A DNA stretch of 49,893 nucleotides from Bacteroidales bacterium (GCA_017647785.1 JAGCJW010000019.1:1-49893); one strand, 5' to 3'; shown: positions 28,163 to 35,647, counted from the stretch's first letter. Notes: generated by a model not told the origin, from the letters alone. Numbers and translations: made by a program.

Positions 28163-29332
28163 AGCAATACGTTGCAAAGCTTCAAGTAAAGTTGCACGAG
28201 GACAACCTAAATTGATGCGAAAGCAACAATTGTACTGCGAAGCTATGCTTTTAGGTGCAAAAGTAGTGCCATCGTTCAACACAACGCCAGCCTTCTCTAT
28301 GAATAACTCTGCTAATTCTTTGTGAGACTTGTTATAATCACTAAAATCCAGCCAAGCTAAAAAAGAAGCCTCAGGAAGCACCATTTTAACCTTTGGTAAA
28401 TTTTCTTTAACAAAGCATTCCAATAAATCAACATTAGATTTTAGATAATCAAGCATTTGATTAAGCCAATTCTCTCCCTGAGAAAAAGCAGCCTCTGCCG
28501 CAGTGTAAGCAAAAATATTGCCGTATGCCACACCCATTGCATCAATCCAACCAAAGTATTGTTTGCGAAGCGACTCGTTTCCAATGTAACAAACCGAACT
28601 TCCAAGGCCCGCGATGTTGAAAGTCTTGCTTGGCGCCATAAAAGTAATACTATGAGAAGCTGCCTCTTTTGAAACAGTGCTATAACTTATGTGTTTGTTG
28701 CCATTAAGTGTTAAATCAGCGTGAATTTCATCACTAATAACAATCACATTGTTTCTTTGGCAGATTTCGGCTATTCTTTCCAAAGTTTCTTTTCCCCAAA
28801 TTGTTCCCGCAGGGTTGTGAGGATTACTCATAATAAAGAGTTTGCAACCCTCAATCTTCTTTTCAAAATCTTCAAAGTCGATAAGAAAACGACCATTCTT
28901 TATTTGCAAATTACTACACACCAAAGTCCTATTGCAAGACTGAGGAAGATTGACAAAAGGCGGATAGACAGGAGTTGTAACCAAGATTTTATCGCCCTCT
29001 TTTGTAAGAGAAAGCAAAGCAAACGAAATGCCCGCAACAATACCCGGAATAAAATGCAAATCACTCTTTTGACAAGAGATATTATATCTTTTCTCCAACC
29101 AATTGATTACCGCATTCCAATAATCTTTTGAAGGAGTGCCATAGCCTAAAACCTCATGTTCACAACGTTTTCTTATAGCCTCCATAACAAAATCAGGAGA
29201 GCGAAAATCCATATCAGCAACCCATAAAGGCAATAGGTCATCTCTTCCGTAAGTATCGGGAAGAGAGTCATATTTTACACAGTCAGAATGTCTTCTTTCT
29301 ATGTTTTGGTCAAAGTTATATTGTTTTTCCAT
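28151..29332 (-). CDS. PLP-dependent aminotransferase / C-S lyase, PatB-MalY type
   Basis: A 393-aa fold-type I PLP enzyme. The N-terminus (NFDQNIERRHSDCVKYD, then LPLWVADMDF) is diagnostic of the MalY/PatB group, whose members cleave cystathionine or other C-S bonds. The PLP Lys is in FMAPSKTFNIAGLGS (about 234), and SNPHNPAGTIW and ISDEIHADL contact the cofactor. The final Arg is in FRINLGCP. A -7 box lies just 4 nt before the ATG, so the message may be leaderless. It converges with the kinase gene, overlapping by 12 bp. Confidence 0.9.
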   Translation of the reverse strand: MEKQYNFDQNIERRHSDCVKYDSLPDTYGRDDLLPLWVADMDFRSPDFVMEAIRKRCEHEVLGYGTPSKDYWNAVINWLEKRYNISCQKSDLHFIPGIVAGISFALLSLTKEGDKILVTTPVYPPFVNLPQSCNRTLVCSNLQIKNGRFLIDFEDFEKKIEGCKLFIMSNPHNPAGTIWGKETLERIAEICQRNNVIVISDEIHADLTLNGNKHISYSTVSKEAASHSITFMAPSKTFNIAGLGSSVCYIGNESLRKQYFGWIDAMGVAYGNIFAYTAAEAAFSQGENWLNQMLDYLKSNVDLLECFVKENLPKVKMVLPEASFLAWLDFSDYNKSHKELAELFIEKAGVVLNDGTTFAPKSIASQYNCCFRINLGCPRATLLEALQRIASLF

Positions 29333-29336
29333 ACGG

Positions 29337-29344
29337 CAAAGTTA
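29337..29344 (-). promoter_or_regulatory. -7 box of the aminotransferase gene, 4 nt from the ATG
   Basis: The minus strand reads TAACTTTG, ending 4 nt before the ATG at 29332, the same spacing as in the merR-type gene. Confidence 0.55.
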
Positions 29345-29370
29345 AGAAAAAATAATTAAAAACAATTTTG

Positions 29371-29378
29371 TATTTTTG
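29371..29378 (+). promoter_or_regulatory. -7 box of the SMR transporter gene
   Basis: TATTTTTG matches TAnnTTTG and ends 32 bp before the ATG at 29411. Confidence 0.55.
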
Positions 29379-29410
29379 CAATCTTGTAATAAAAAACAAA
29401 TTTAACAATA

Positions 29411-29734
29411 ATGAATTGGGTAATCTTGATTTTAGCAGGTTTGTGTGAAACATTTTTCACCTTTTGTCTTGGGAAAGGCAATCTTGCTTCGGGAAATAAA
29501 GCAACTTTATGGTATGCAGCATTTGTTATGTTTTATATTCTGAGTATGATTCTTCTAACTAAGGCAACAAAAACAATACCTATCGGAACGGCTTACCCTG
29601 TTTGGACGGGAATAGGAGCAGTTGGAGCAGTGTTAATAGGGATTTTTATCTTCAAAGAGCCGGCTTCTTTTCTTAGACTTTTGTTTACCTTTACACTTAT
29701 TGCGTCAATTATTGGCTTAAAAATGGTTCATTAA
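29411..29734 (+). CDS. Small multidrug resistance (SMR) family transporter
   Basis: A 107-aa inner-membrane protein with four helices. The essential Glu of the family is Glu13 in LAGLCETFFTF. Conserved signatures follow: ATKTIPIGTAYPVWTGIGAVGAVLIG and FKEPASFLRLLF. Members work as proton-coupled dual-topology dimers that export guanidinium or quaternary ammonium compounds. Sequence alone does not decide between the Gdx/SugE and EmrE subgroups. It stands alone, with its own promoter. Confidence 0.92.
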   Translation: MNWVILILAGLCETFFTFCLGKGNLASGNKATLWYAAFVMFYILSMILLTKATKTIPIGTAYPVWTGIGAVGAVLIGIFIFKEPASFLRLLFTFTLIASIIGLKMVH

Positions 29735-29777
29735 AATAAGTTTTTTGATTCAAAAATTTGGTTGATTCGTTTTTTTT

Positions 29778-29785
29778 TACATTTG
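29778..29785 (+). promoter_or_regulatory. -7 box of the 29821 gene
   Basis: TACATTTG matches TAnnTTTG and lies 35 bp before the ATG. Confidence 0.55.
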
Positions 29786-29820
29786 CGGCCTGAAAATCAA
29801 TATAAAAAAATAAATAGATT

Positions 29821-30528
29821 ATGAAAAGAACATTGTTATTATTGGTCGCACTATTTATGTGTGGCGTTGTGGTTTCGCAAGAAAAGGAAAAAAAGTTCAC
29901 GCTTATTATTCAAGAAAATTTATTGCCTTTTGGCGATGACTATTATGTGTATGATGACATAGATGATTATAATGATATAGACGAACGTAGTGGAAGATAT
30001 GGTTGCAATCTTACCTATTTAAATTACTTACCTACAATAGAATTGGATTACGATAACAAATTTTCTGCACGATTAAGATTTAATGTATTAAAAGCAGAAG
30101 AAGGAGGAGGGCCACTTGATCCAAATATCAATTCCGTTTTACCACCATTTAGATTGAATTATTTTAATCACGAAATAGCAACCTCTACATCATTAACATT
30201 AGGATATAACTTTTTAAATAAAACAAAAGCCCATAGATTAAAAGCAAGTGCAATCTTTGGAGCAGTGTATTATTACAAAGATTATTATTGGGGAAGAGTA
30301 TATGACGTAAATGATGTAACAGCTTCACCTACTATGTATTTTTTACCAACAGAAAAATCTTGGCATTTCCAAGTTGGAGCAGAGTTATCTTATCAATACT
30401 TTTTGCCTTGCACTAATTATCGTTTAGGACTTGGAGCAAGTTGTGAATTTTCTCTTGCAAATTACAATGCAGATCCAACAATTACTATGTTTAACTTTAA
30501 CATAAGTTACAAACTCTTTAACTTCTAA
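29821..30528 (+). CDS. Outer-membrane beta-barrel protein, unknown
   Basis: A 235-aa protein with a signal peptide ending near VVVSQ. After it comes an acidic, Tyr-rich stretch (DDYYVYDDIDDYNDIDERSGRYG) of uncertain role, then barrel-like strands (PTIELDYDNKFSARLRFNVL, STSLTLGYNFLNK) and the closing strand MFNFNISYKLFNF. I recognise no family. Its stop codon begins a 139-bp segment that is repeated after the gene at 33074, which ties the two genes together. Confidence 0.7.
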   Translation: MKRTLLLLVALFMCGVVVSQEKEKKFTLIIQENLLPFGDDYYVYDDIDDYNDIDERSGRYGCNLTYLNYLPTIELDYDNKFSARLRFNVLKAEEGGGPLDPNINSVLPPFRLNYFNHEIATSTSLTLGYNFLNKTKAHRLKASAIFGAVYYYKDYYWGRVYDVNDVTASPTMYFLPTEKSWHFQVGAELSYQYFLPCTNYRLGLGASCEFSLANYNADPTITMFNFNISYKLFNF

Positions 30529-30660
30529 AAATAAAACAAAGAAACAAAAAAATAACTCTTAGGAAGGATTTACCAAACCTAAGAGATATTTTTTTTTTAG
30601 TACAAGAAAGCTCAAAAAAAAGTCTTTACTTTTTCAAAAAAAATCAAAGAAAAAATTAAA
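30522..30660 (+). repeat. Duplicated intergenic element, copy A
   Basis: This segment starts at the 3' end of the 29821 gene and matches 33857-33992 at about nine positions in ten by eye. It includes the hairpin terminator and the phrase AGTACAAGAAA, and runs into AT-rich tandem repeats. Confidence 0.85.
30556..30598 (+). terminator. Terminator of the 29821 gene
   Basis: CTCTTAGG (30556-30563) pairs with CCTAAGAG (30578-30585), followed by a long T-run. Confidence 0.85.
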
Positions 30661-30713
30661 AAAATCAAAGAAAAAAATTAAAAAAATCAAAGAAAAAAAT
30701 TAAAAAAACAAAG
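30643..30713. repeat. Tandem 21-22-bp AT-rich repeats
   Basis: The unit ATCAAAGAAAAAAATTAAAAAA starts at 30643, 30664 and 30686, with a partial fourth (ACAAAG) at 30708: periods of 21, 22 and 22 bp. It lies between the terminator of the left gene and the end of the AraC gene. Confidence 0.85.
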
Positions 30714-30729
30714 ACTTTTTTTCGTAATT

Positions 30730-31587
30730 CTATTTTCTTGATTTACTTGGACTTACATCTGTAACTCTTTTAAAGAATCTTGAAAAAACATCTATTGAAG
30801 AAAATCCCAATTCTCTTGCAATTTGTTCAATAGGGTAATTAGTTTCTTTTAATAAAGTTTTAGCCTCTGTTATAATTCTTTCATCTATCATTCTTTTTGA
30901 AGATTTTCCTATTTTTTTTCTTAAAATAAAATCCAAATGTCCCTTAGAAACGCCTAATTTTTTAGCATAAGATTCACTATGTTTCCAATCAAGATAATGT
31001 TCATCTAATAATTTTAAAAATTCTTCACAAATACCAAAATCATTTACCTTATCGTAAGAGTATAATTGATAGAAATATTGATAAAAAGCAGAAGATAATA
31101 AATGTTTTAAAGCCTCTAATCTGTAAGGATTATGAGTATAAGAAAAAATTCTTTTAATATCATTAATATGATGCAATAGAAAGAATTCACCTTCTTTATT
31201 TAAAATAGATAAAGGCTGGATTTTAATCTTTGTATTAACACTAATCTCACTTGAAAAATTGTCTAATAAATTTTCTCTTAAAGCAATAGAACTTAGTAAA
31301 AAGGTCAAGGAAGCATTTTTTTGATAATTGATAACTTTAAACATAGAGTTAAAAGGAATAAATAATATTGCAGGACTTTTAATTGTATATTTAATTAAAT
31401 CAACATCAAAAATAAACTCTCCTTTTTCAAAAAAAATACTAACAAAATAGCTGTTGCTGTTTCCATTAGATATGATTTTTAGCAGATTTATATCGCTTGA
31501 ATACATAGCATTGTAATCTATCTTACAACTATCTTCAATGTTGTCAAATATTTCTTTAAAATCTATAGATTTAATCTTGTTGAGCAT
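30730..31587 (-). CDS. AraC-family transcriptional regulator
   Basis: A 285-aa regulator. The N-terminal two-thirds are an unrecognised sensory or dimerisation domain. The C-terminal AraC HTH pair is clear, from about residue 190: SYAKKLGVSKGHLDFILRKKIGKS, ITEAKTLLKETNYPIEQIARELGFSS and FSRFFKRVTDVSPSKSRK. The frame is open from 31647, but a -7 box at 31615-31622 lies downstream of that codon, so the ATG at 31587 is the start. It is divergent from an unknown lipoprotein gene. The four phased GCCAAA motifs between them are its most likely target. Confidence 0.88.
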   Translation of the reverse strand: MLNKIKSIDFKEIFDNIEDSCKIDYNAMYSSDINLLKIISNGNSNSYFVSIFFEKGEFIFDVDLIKYTIKSPAILFIPFNSMFKVINYQKNASLTFLLSSIALRENLLDNFSSEISVNTKIKIQPLSILNKEGEFFLLHHINDIKRIFSYTHNPYRLEALKHLLSSAFYQYFYQLYSYDKVNDFGICEEFLKLLDEHYLDWKHSESYAKKLGVSKGHLDFILRKKIGKSSKRMIDERIITEAKTLLKETNYPIEQIARELGFSSIDVFSRFFKRVTDVSPSKSRK

Positions 31588-31614
31588 AAGCCATAATTTG
31601 TATTTATTTTTTCG

Positions 31615-31622
31615 CAAAAATA
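31615..31622 (-). promoter_or_regulatory. -7 box of the AraC gene
   Basis: The minus strand reads TATTTTTG, ending 27 bp before the ATG at 31587. It decides against the earlier in-frame start. Confidence 0.55.
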
Positions 31623-31661
31623 CATATAAATATGAATTAAAAAACACAAATATTTAAATAT

Positions 31662-31729
31662 GCCAAAAGTTTATTTTATTATGCCAAAAATTATTCAAAA
31701 CAGCCAAAAACTTCCCTGAAATTGCCAAA
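31662..31729 (+). promoter_or_regulatory. Array of four GCCAAA motifs, phased 20-21 bp (putative operator)
   Basis: GCCAAAA occurs at 31662, 31683 and 31703, and GCCAAAG at 31724, all on the plus strand, with spacings of 21, 20 and 21 bp. The last copy overlaps the expected -33 region of the promoter whose -7 box is at 31751. Same-face direct repeats are typical of AraC-type operators. Confidence 0.7.
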
Positions 31730-31750
31730 GGTTTTTCGGTTTTTTTTGTA

Positions 31751-31758
31751 TATTTTTG
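31751..31758 (+). promoter_or_regulatory. -7 box of the lipoprotein/OMP operon
   Basis: TATTTTTG matches TAnnTTTG. The TTG at 31722-31724 lies near the -33 position. The leader to the ATG at 31930 is about 165 nt. Confidence 0.55.
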
Positions 31759-31811
31759 CAAACGCTATAGCAACGCAATTTTAACGTTAGAAAAAACAAA
31801 AAGAAACAACG

Positions 31812-31841
31812 ATGAAAACAAGCACAATTTCGCAAAAGTAA
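31812..31841 (+). other. Possible leader peptide
   Basis: A nine-codon frame (MKTSTISQK, TAA) lies in the long 5' leader, just before a stable hairpin. Its position is suggestive of an attenuator leader, but no more supports it. Confidence 0.25.
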
Positions 31842-31848
31842 TTATTAA

Positions 31849-31891
31849 CTCCTATCGCTTTTATGGAATTGTATAACTAAAAGAATAGGAG
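31849..31891 (+). promoter_or_regulatory. Stable 5'-leader hairpin
   Basis: CTCCTAT pairs with ATAGGAG, and inside it CTTTTA pairs with TAAAAG around a 14-nt loop. No T-run follows, so it is not a normal terminator. It lies 38 nt before the lipoprotein ATG. Confidence 0.6.
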
Positions 31892-31929
31892 AAAAAAAGT
31901 ATAATAAAAAACAAAAAAACTTAATTAAT

Positions 31930-33033
31930 ATGAACAGAAAAATAAGAACAAAATTAAACCTTTTAATGCTAAGTTGTTTAGCTTTCATTATGTATAGTTG
32001 TGAGGAAGAAAAAGACTTTATGGAAATTAACAAAAAGAATACTTCTATTTCAAATATTAAACAATCGGAATTTTCATATAGCTTAAATGGAGAAAAAGTG
32101 TATATGTTAGAATTTGATACAAAAGAAGAATTTTTAGCTACACTTTCTTTATTAGAGGAAAATGATGAATCTTATACAGATTCATTTTATAGTAAATTCA
32201 AAGATGAATTTGAAAAAGATTCTTCTTACTATGTAATAGAGGAAGATTATGGTTTCGATAATCAAAAGGTATATAAGGATTATGAAAAATCTTATAATTA
32301 TACATCAATGCGATCAATTTATGAATTATTAGAAAAAAATTGGTTAGAATCTTGTAAGTACGATACTCTAAACCCTAACTTTTCTTATGATGAAATTTAT
32401 CCTTATTCAACAGCAGAACAAACTTTATTTAATAAATATGGAGAAGTAAAAATTGGAGATTCTATATTAAAAGTAATAAGTGGTGATTATATTGTTTTTG
32501 GCAATTCAGACACTTCTTCTTTGATTAAATATAACCTTGGAGATACAAGTATTTTAGAAAAAGATAATATATTAACTTCTTTTTGTTTTACAAGGGATAG
32601 TGAATTTTGTGTTCATGAAAAAGATACTACGTATAAAATTTACCCAATTGAAGTTAATAATGTAGTTATTCCTATATTTTATACTAAAATAAAAGTATCT
32701 TTTTATAATTGTTGGTTTTTTGCAAGAACACATGTAAAATCTAATTTTTATGTATATAATTCAAATAAAGACAAATATGTGTCTGCGGGGACTAAACAAA
32801 GAATAGCAATGTCTGATACTCAATTATATGATATGATTTGTAGTTATAATACAGGTTTAGTTATACCAGGAGAATTAAAAGAAAAAACGAAGCATCGTAT
32901 AGAACTTAGCAATTTAATTTGGCAGACAGCTGAACATTATAGAATCCAAATGGGTTCATTAGGCGTTGGGTATAAATTTTTTGGAAACAATTCTAATTTT
33001 TATATTGATTTTTGGAATTCTTACGTTTATTAA
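31930..33033 (+). CDS. Unknown lipoprotein
   Basis: A 367-aa protein with a lipoprotein signal; the lipobox is IMYSC with the acylated Cys at 24, followed by acidic residues (EEEKD). The mature part is rich in Ser, Tyr and Asp and shows no motif that I recognise. The C-terminal half contains NCWFFARTHVKSNFYVYNS and a segment with AMSDTQLYDMI. It is the first gene after the AraC-type operator array and is 40 bp upstream of an outer-membrane protein gene, so the two likely form a regulated surface unit. Function unknown. Confidence 0.75.
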   Translation: MNRKIRTKLNLLMLSCLAFIMYSCEEEKDFMEINKKNTSISNIKQSEFSYSLNGEKVYMLEFDTKEEFLATLSLLEENDESYTDSFYSKFKDEFEKDSSYYVIEEDYGFDNQKVYKDYEKSYNYTSMRSIYELLEKNWLESCKYDTLNPNFSYDEIYPYSTAEQTLFNKYGEVKIGDSILKVISGDYIVFGNSDTSSLIKYNLGDTSILEKDNILTSFCFTRDSEFCVHEKDTTYKIYPIEVNNVVIPIFYTKIKVSFYNCWFFARTHVKSNFYVYNSNKDKYVSAGTKQRIAMSDTQLYDMICSYNTGLVIPGELKEKTKHRIELSNLIWQTAEHYRIQMGSLGVGYKFFGNNSNFYIDFWNSYVY

Positions 33034-33073
33034 TAATAAGAAGGGGATAGTAAAAATTTTAAAAATAAACACC

Positions 33074-33853
33074 ATGAACACAAGAAAAATTATTGTAATC
33101 GCTGTTTTGATGCTTGGATTTCTCAAAGCGAATGCACAAAAAGAGGTTGATTTTCCTCAATTAGAAAAGATTTCTCCTTGGAGTGTAAGTCTTGAAGGAA
33201 GCGTTTATCAAAAAGGTTTTTTAACAAATATTCGTTACATAGGAGATAATGAAAATATTGTATATTGTCCAGAAGGTAGTTCTGCAATTTTAGGAGGCAT
33301 TGGAGTAGATTATACCTTTAATCGTGCAAATAAATTATCTTATGTCTTGTCGGCAGGGTTGGATTTAAAGCCCGTGTTATACATAAACGAATCTGAAAAA
33401 GGTTTAGATGTAACTCGTATGAGCGAATCTTCACTTTTCAAAGAAATATGCCATAGTCCATTTATTGCTTTTACAGTTCAATACAGAAATATTATTGCTA
33501 ATAACGAAAAATGGTTCTATAATTTAAAAGGAGGAATGAGATTTTCTTGCTATGATGGATATACAAATGCTGGATATTCAACTACAAATCCTATTACACA
33601 GGATAGTATGTTGTTTTCTGTAAATGGATATGATAAAAAGTATAATCTTTTCCCAAATCTTATGTTTTCAGTTGGTACCTCTTATAATACTTCTATCGGA
33701 ATGTTTGGTTTGAACCTTATTGCAAACATATCTATTCCTTATCTAAACGAAAGTGTATTTTGGTTTAAGTTCAAGGATTCTGAATTTTATGGAAATTATT
33801 ATTTAACAGGAAATTATTTAGGATTGTCTTTGACCTATTCGCCTAAAAGATAG
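33074..33853 (+). CDS. Outer-membrane beta-barrel protein, unknown
   Basis: A 259-aa protein. The frame is open from 32966 inside the lipoprotein gene, but the ATG at 33074 begins a proper signal peptide (MNTRKIIVIAVLMLGF, cleavage near ANAQ). Mature strands look barrel-like (SPWSVSLEGSVYQKGFLTNIRY, LSYVLSAGLDLKPVLYINE, FGLNLIANISIPYLNE) and the end is YLGLSLTYSPKR. No family is recognised. It is followed by the second copy of the intergenic element found after the 29821 gene. Confidence 0.7.
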   Translation: MNTRKIIVIAVLMLGFLKANAQKEVDFPQLEKISPWSVSLEGSVYQKGFLTNIRYIGDNENIVYCPEGSSAILGGIGVDYTFNRANKLSYVLSAGLDLKPVLYINESEKGLDVTRMSESSLFKEICHSPFIAFTVQYRNIIANNEKWFYNLKGGMRFSCYDGYTNAGYSTTNPITQDSMLFSVNGYDKKYNLFPNLMFSVGTSYNTSIGMFGLNLIANISIPYLNESVFWFKFKDSEFYGNYYLTGNYLGLSLTYSPKR

Positions 33854-33856
33854 AAT

Positions 33857-33992
33857 CTTCTAAAAATAAAACAAAGAAAAAACAAAATATCTCTTAGGAA
33901 TGATTTACCGAACCTAAGAGATATTTTTTTAGTACAAGAAAACTCAGAAAAAAGTCTTTGCTTTTTCAAAATATTTCAAAGAAAAAATTAAA
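33857..33992 (+). repeat. Duplicated intergenic element, copy B
   Basis: This segment matches 30522-30660 almost throughout: the hairpin, AGTACAAGAAA, AAAAGTCTTTRCTTTTTC (R = A or G) and the start of the CAAAGAAAAAATTAAA repeats. It begins just after the stop of the 33074 gene. Confidence 0.85.
33887..33930 (+). terminator. Terminator of the lipoprotein/OMP operon
   Basis: ATATCTCTTAGG (33887-33898) pairs with CCTAAGAGATAT (33913-33924), a 12-bp stem followed by T-residues. Confidence 0.88.
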
Positions 33993-34057
33993 TAAAACAA
34001 AGAAAAAATAAAATAACTCTTTGATTTAAGAAATTATTTCAAAGAGTTATTTTTTTG
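33977..34057. repeat. CAAAG repeats in 21-bp steps and a second hairpin
   Basis: CAAAG occurs at 33977, 33998 and 34040 (21 and 42 bp apart). The inverted arms AAATAACTCTTTGA (34011-34024) and TCAAAGAGTTATTT (34039-34052) form a hairpin followed by T-residues. This may terminate transcription approaching the tmRNA gene, which lies on the opposite strand. Confidence 0.7.
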
Positions 34058-34067
34058 TTTTAAAGAG

Positions 34068-34463
34068 TGGACCTGCAGAGATTCGAACTCTGGTCCAAAC
34101 AAGAAACAACTAAGCTTTCTACATGCTTATTTTGTCCTTTATTTTCGTGAAAAGGCTAAGGGACAAACACCCTGCCTTAACCTTATCTTTTAAATCTTCG
34201 CCTTAAAGTCAAAGCTCCTTTAAGGCTATCTCCGTTTTGCTAGCACCTCTGAGTCCTTGACCACGGAAAAAAGGTCGTGGAGAGATGTCTTGCTCGATGC
34301 ACTTTGCACCGATACGCAAATTAGTCTACTGTACTTCGACTATGCTGCAAGAGCGTAGTTATTTTCGCCAATTATTGTTTTGTAACCCTGGTTGAGGCTT
34401 GTGTTACCTGAGCCTGCATGCTTACTTAATCATTTGCCTTGCTGTCAAAACCAACCCAGGCCC
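34068..34463 (-). ncRNA. ssrA: Transfer-messenger RNA (tmRNA)
   Basis: The minus strand begins GGGCCTGGGTTGGTTTTGAC and ends with the tRNA-like part GGACCAGAGTTCGAATC and CAGGTCCA. The 5' GGGCCTG pairs with the 3' CAGGTCC, allowing one G-U pair. The tag frame (34340-34369) reads G-E-N-N-Y-A-L-A-A-stop. Upstream is a -7 box TACTTTTG (34479-34486, minus). It rescues stalled ribosomes together with SmpB. Confidence 0.95.
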
Positions 34464-34478
34464 ATAATTAACGGTTTG

Positions 34479-34486
34479 CAAAAGTA
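34479..34486 (-). promoter_or_regulatory. -7 box of ssrA
   Basis: The minus strand reads TACTTTTG, 15 bp upstream of the tmRNA 5' end. Confidence 0.6.
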
Positions 34487-34569
34487 CAATAAAACAACAG
34501 ATTAGACAAATATTATAATAAAAATTTGAAAAAAAACGCAAAAATGTTTGGTAGTTCAAAAAAAGGTTG

Positions 34570-34577
34570 TATCTTTG
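34570..34577 (+). promoter_or_regulatory. -7 box of tRNA-Asp
   Basis: TATCTTTG lies 39 bp upstream of the mature tRNA 5' end. Confidence 0.6.
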
Positions 34578-34616
34578 CAATCGCAAATGAGGGTAATACC
34601 GAGTTAAGCAAGGATT

Positions 34617-34690
34617 GGTCCGGTAGTTCAGTTGGTTAGAATACATGCCTGTCACGCATGGGGTCGCGAGTTCGAGTCTCGTCCGGACCG
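34617..34690 (+). tRNA. tRNA-Asp (GTC)
   Basis: A 74-nt cloverleaf: acceptor GGTCCGG pairs with CCGGACC, D-loop AGTTGGTTAGA, anticodon loop CTGTCAC (GTC), T arm with TTCGAGTC and discriminator G, the Asp identity base. CCA is not encoded. Confidence 0.96.
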
Positions 34691-34691
34691 C

Positions 34692-34730
34692 AAAGGGTTT
34701 TAAGATTTCAAGTCTTGAAGCCCTTTTGCT
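34692..34730 (+). terminator. Terminator after tRNA-Asp
   Basis: AAAGGGTTTTAAGA pairs with TCTTGAAGCCCTTT (two G-U pairs) around a 7-nt loop, followed by TGCTTTTT. The EamA gene begins shortly after, so some read-through may drive it. Confidence 0.75.
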
Positions 34731-34746
34731 TTTTAAAAGGTTTATT

Positions 34747-35643
34747 ATGTTAGCTGAAAAAACAAAAGGAATAGTTTGCGGAATTGTTTCTGCAATATGT
34801 TATGGAATGAATCCGTTTGGAGGATTGAATCTTTACAAAGAAGGATTTAATACAACTTCTGTTTTATTTTATAGATTTGGTTTTGCTGTTCTTATATTGG
34901 CTTGCATAATGTTGGCAAAGAAAAATACATTTAAAGTTTCTAAAAAGGAACTTAAAGTATTGATTGGTTTAGGGGCTTTGTTCGCAACAACTTCTTTGTC
35001 TTTATTTATGAGTTTTCTCTATATGCCGGCAGGAGTTGCTTCTACTTTGCTTTTCACTCACCCTATTATGGTGGCGTTAATAATGGCTATATTTTTTAAA
35101 GAAAGGATTACTCCTGTGATAGTGTTCTCTATTGCTTTGGCTTTTGGTGGAGTTTCTTTGCTTTATTATTCTGGTGATGGCCTTGTGCTTAATACTATTG
35201 GGATTTTATTGGTTTTGCTTTCGGCATTGAGTTATGCTTTGTATATGATTGTGGTGAACAAATCGTCAATTCAATTGCCAACGTTTAAACTTACTTTCTA
35301 TGCAATGGCGTTTTGTCTTATTTTTGTAACTGCTTTTTCTTTTACAAATGAGAGCTATTATATCAAGCCTTTGACTAATTTCAATCAATTGTTTTATGCA
35401 CTTTTCCTTTCTGTAGTTACTACTATTATGTCTTTGTGCTTGATGAATATTGCAGTGAGAATACTTGGTTCAACTCCGACTTCTATAATGGGAGCTTTGG
35501 AACCTTTGACCGCAGTTATTGTAGGAATTTTTGTTTTTAATGAGGTATTTACTCTAAATCTTGCTTGTGGAATTATTTTAATACTTTTATCAGTTTTACT
35601 TATAATTTTGCAAGATAAGATTAAAAAGATAAGATTGAAATAG
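34747..35643 (+). CDS. EamA/RhaT-family transporter (DMT superfamily)
   Basis: A 298-aa inner-membrane protein with about ten helices in two EamA repeats. The first repeat opens with GIVCGIVSAICYGMNPFGGLNLY and the second with LNTIGILLVLLSALSYALYMI. Each repeat ends in the usual hydrophobic pattern (THPIMVALIMAIFFKERITP; LEPLTAVIVGIFVFNEVF). It exports or imports small metabolites; the substrate is unknown. The frame is open from within the tRNA gene, but the ATG at 34747 directly before MLAEKTKG is the sensible start. Confidence 0.88.
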   Translation: MLAEKTKGIVCGIVSAICYGMNPFGGLNLYKEGFNTTSVLFYRFGFAVLILACIMLAKKNTFKVSKKELKVLIGLGALFATTSLSLFMSFLYMPAGVASTLLFTHPIMVALIMAIFFKERITPVIVFSIALAFGGVSLLYYSGDGLVLNTIGILLVLLSALSYALYMIVVNKSSIQLPTFKLTFYAMAFCLIFVTAFSFTNESYYIKPLTNFNQLFYALFLSVVTTIMSLCLMNIAVRILGSTPTSIMGALEPLTAVIVGIFVFNEVFTLNLACGIILILLSVLLIILQDKIKKIRLK

Positions 35644-35647
35644 TTTG

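Noticed and set aside
30643..30713. CRISPR array
   Set aside because: Units are 21-22 bp with no distinct spacers; it is a simple AT-rich tandem repeat.
34645..34746. Extension of the EamA transporter gene into tRNA-Asp
   Set aside because: The extra codons would be read from the tRNA itself and the terminator; the ATG at 34747 gives a normal family N-terminus.
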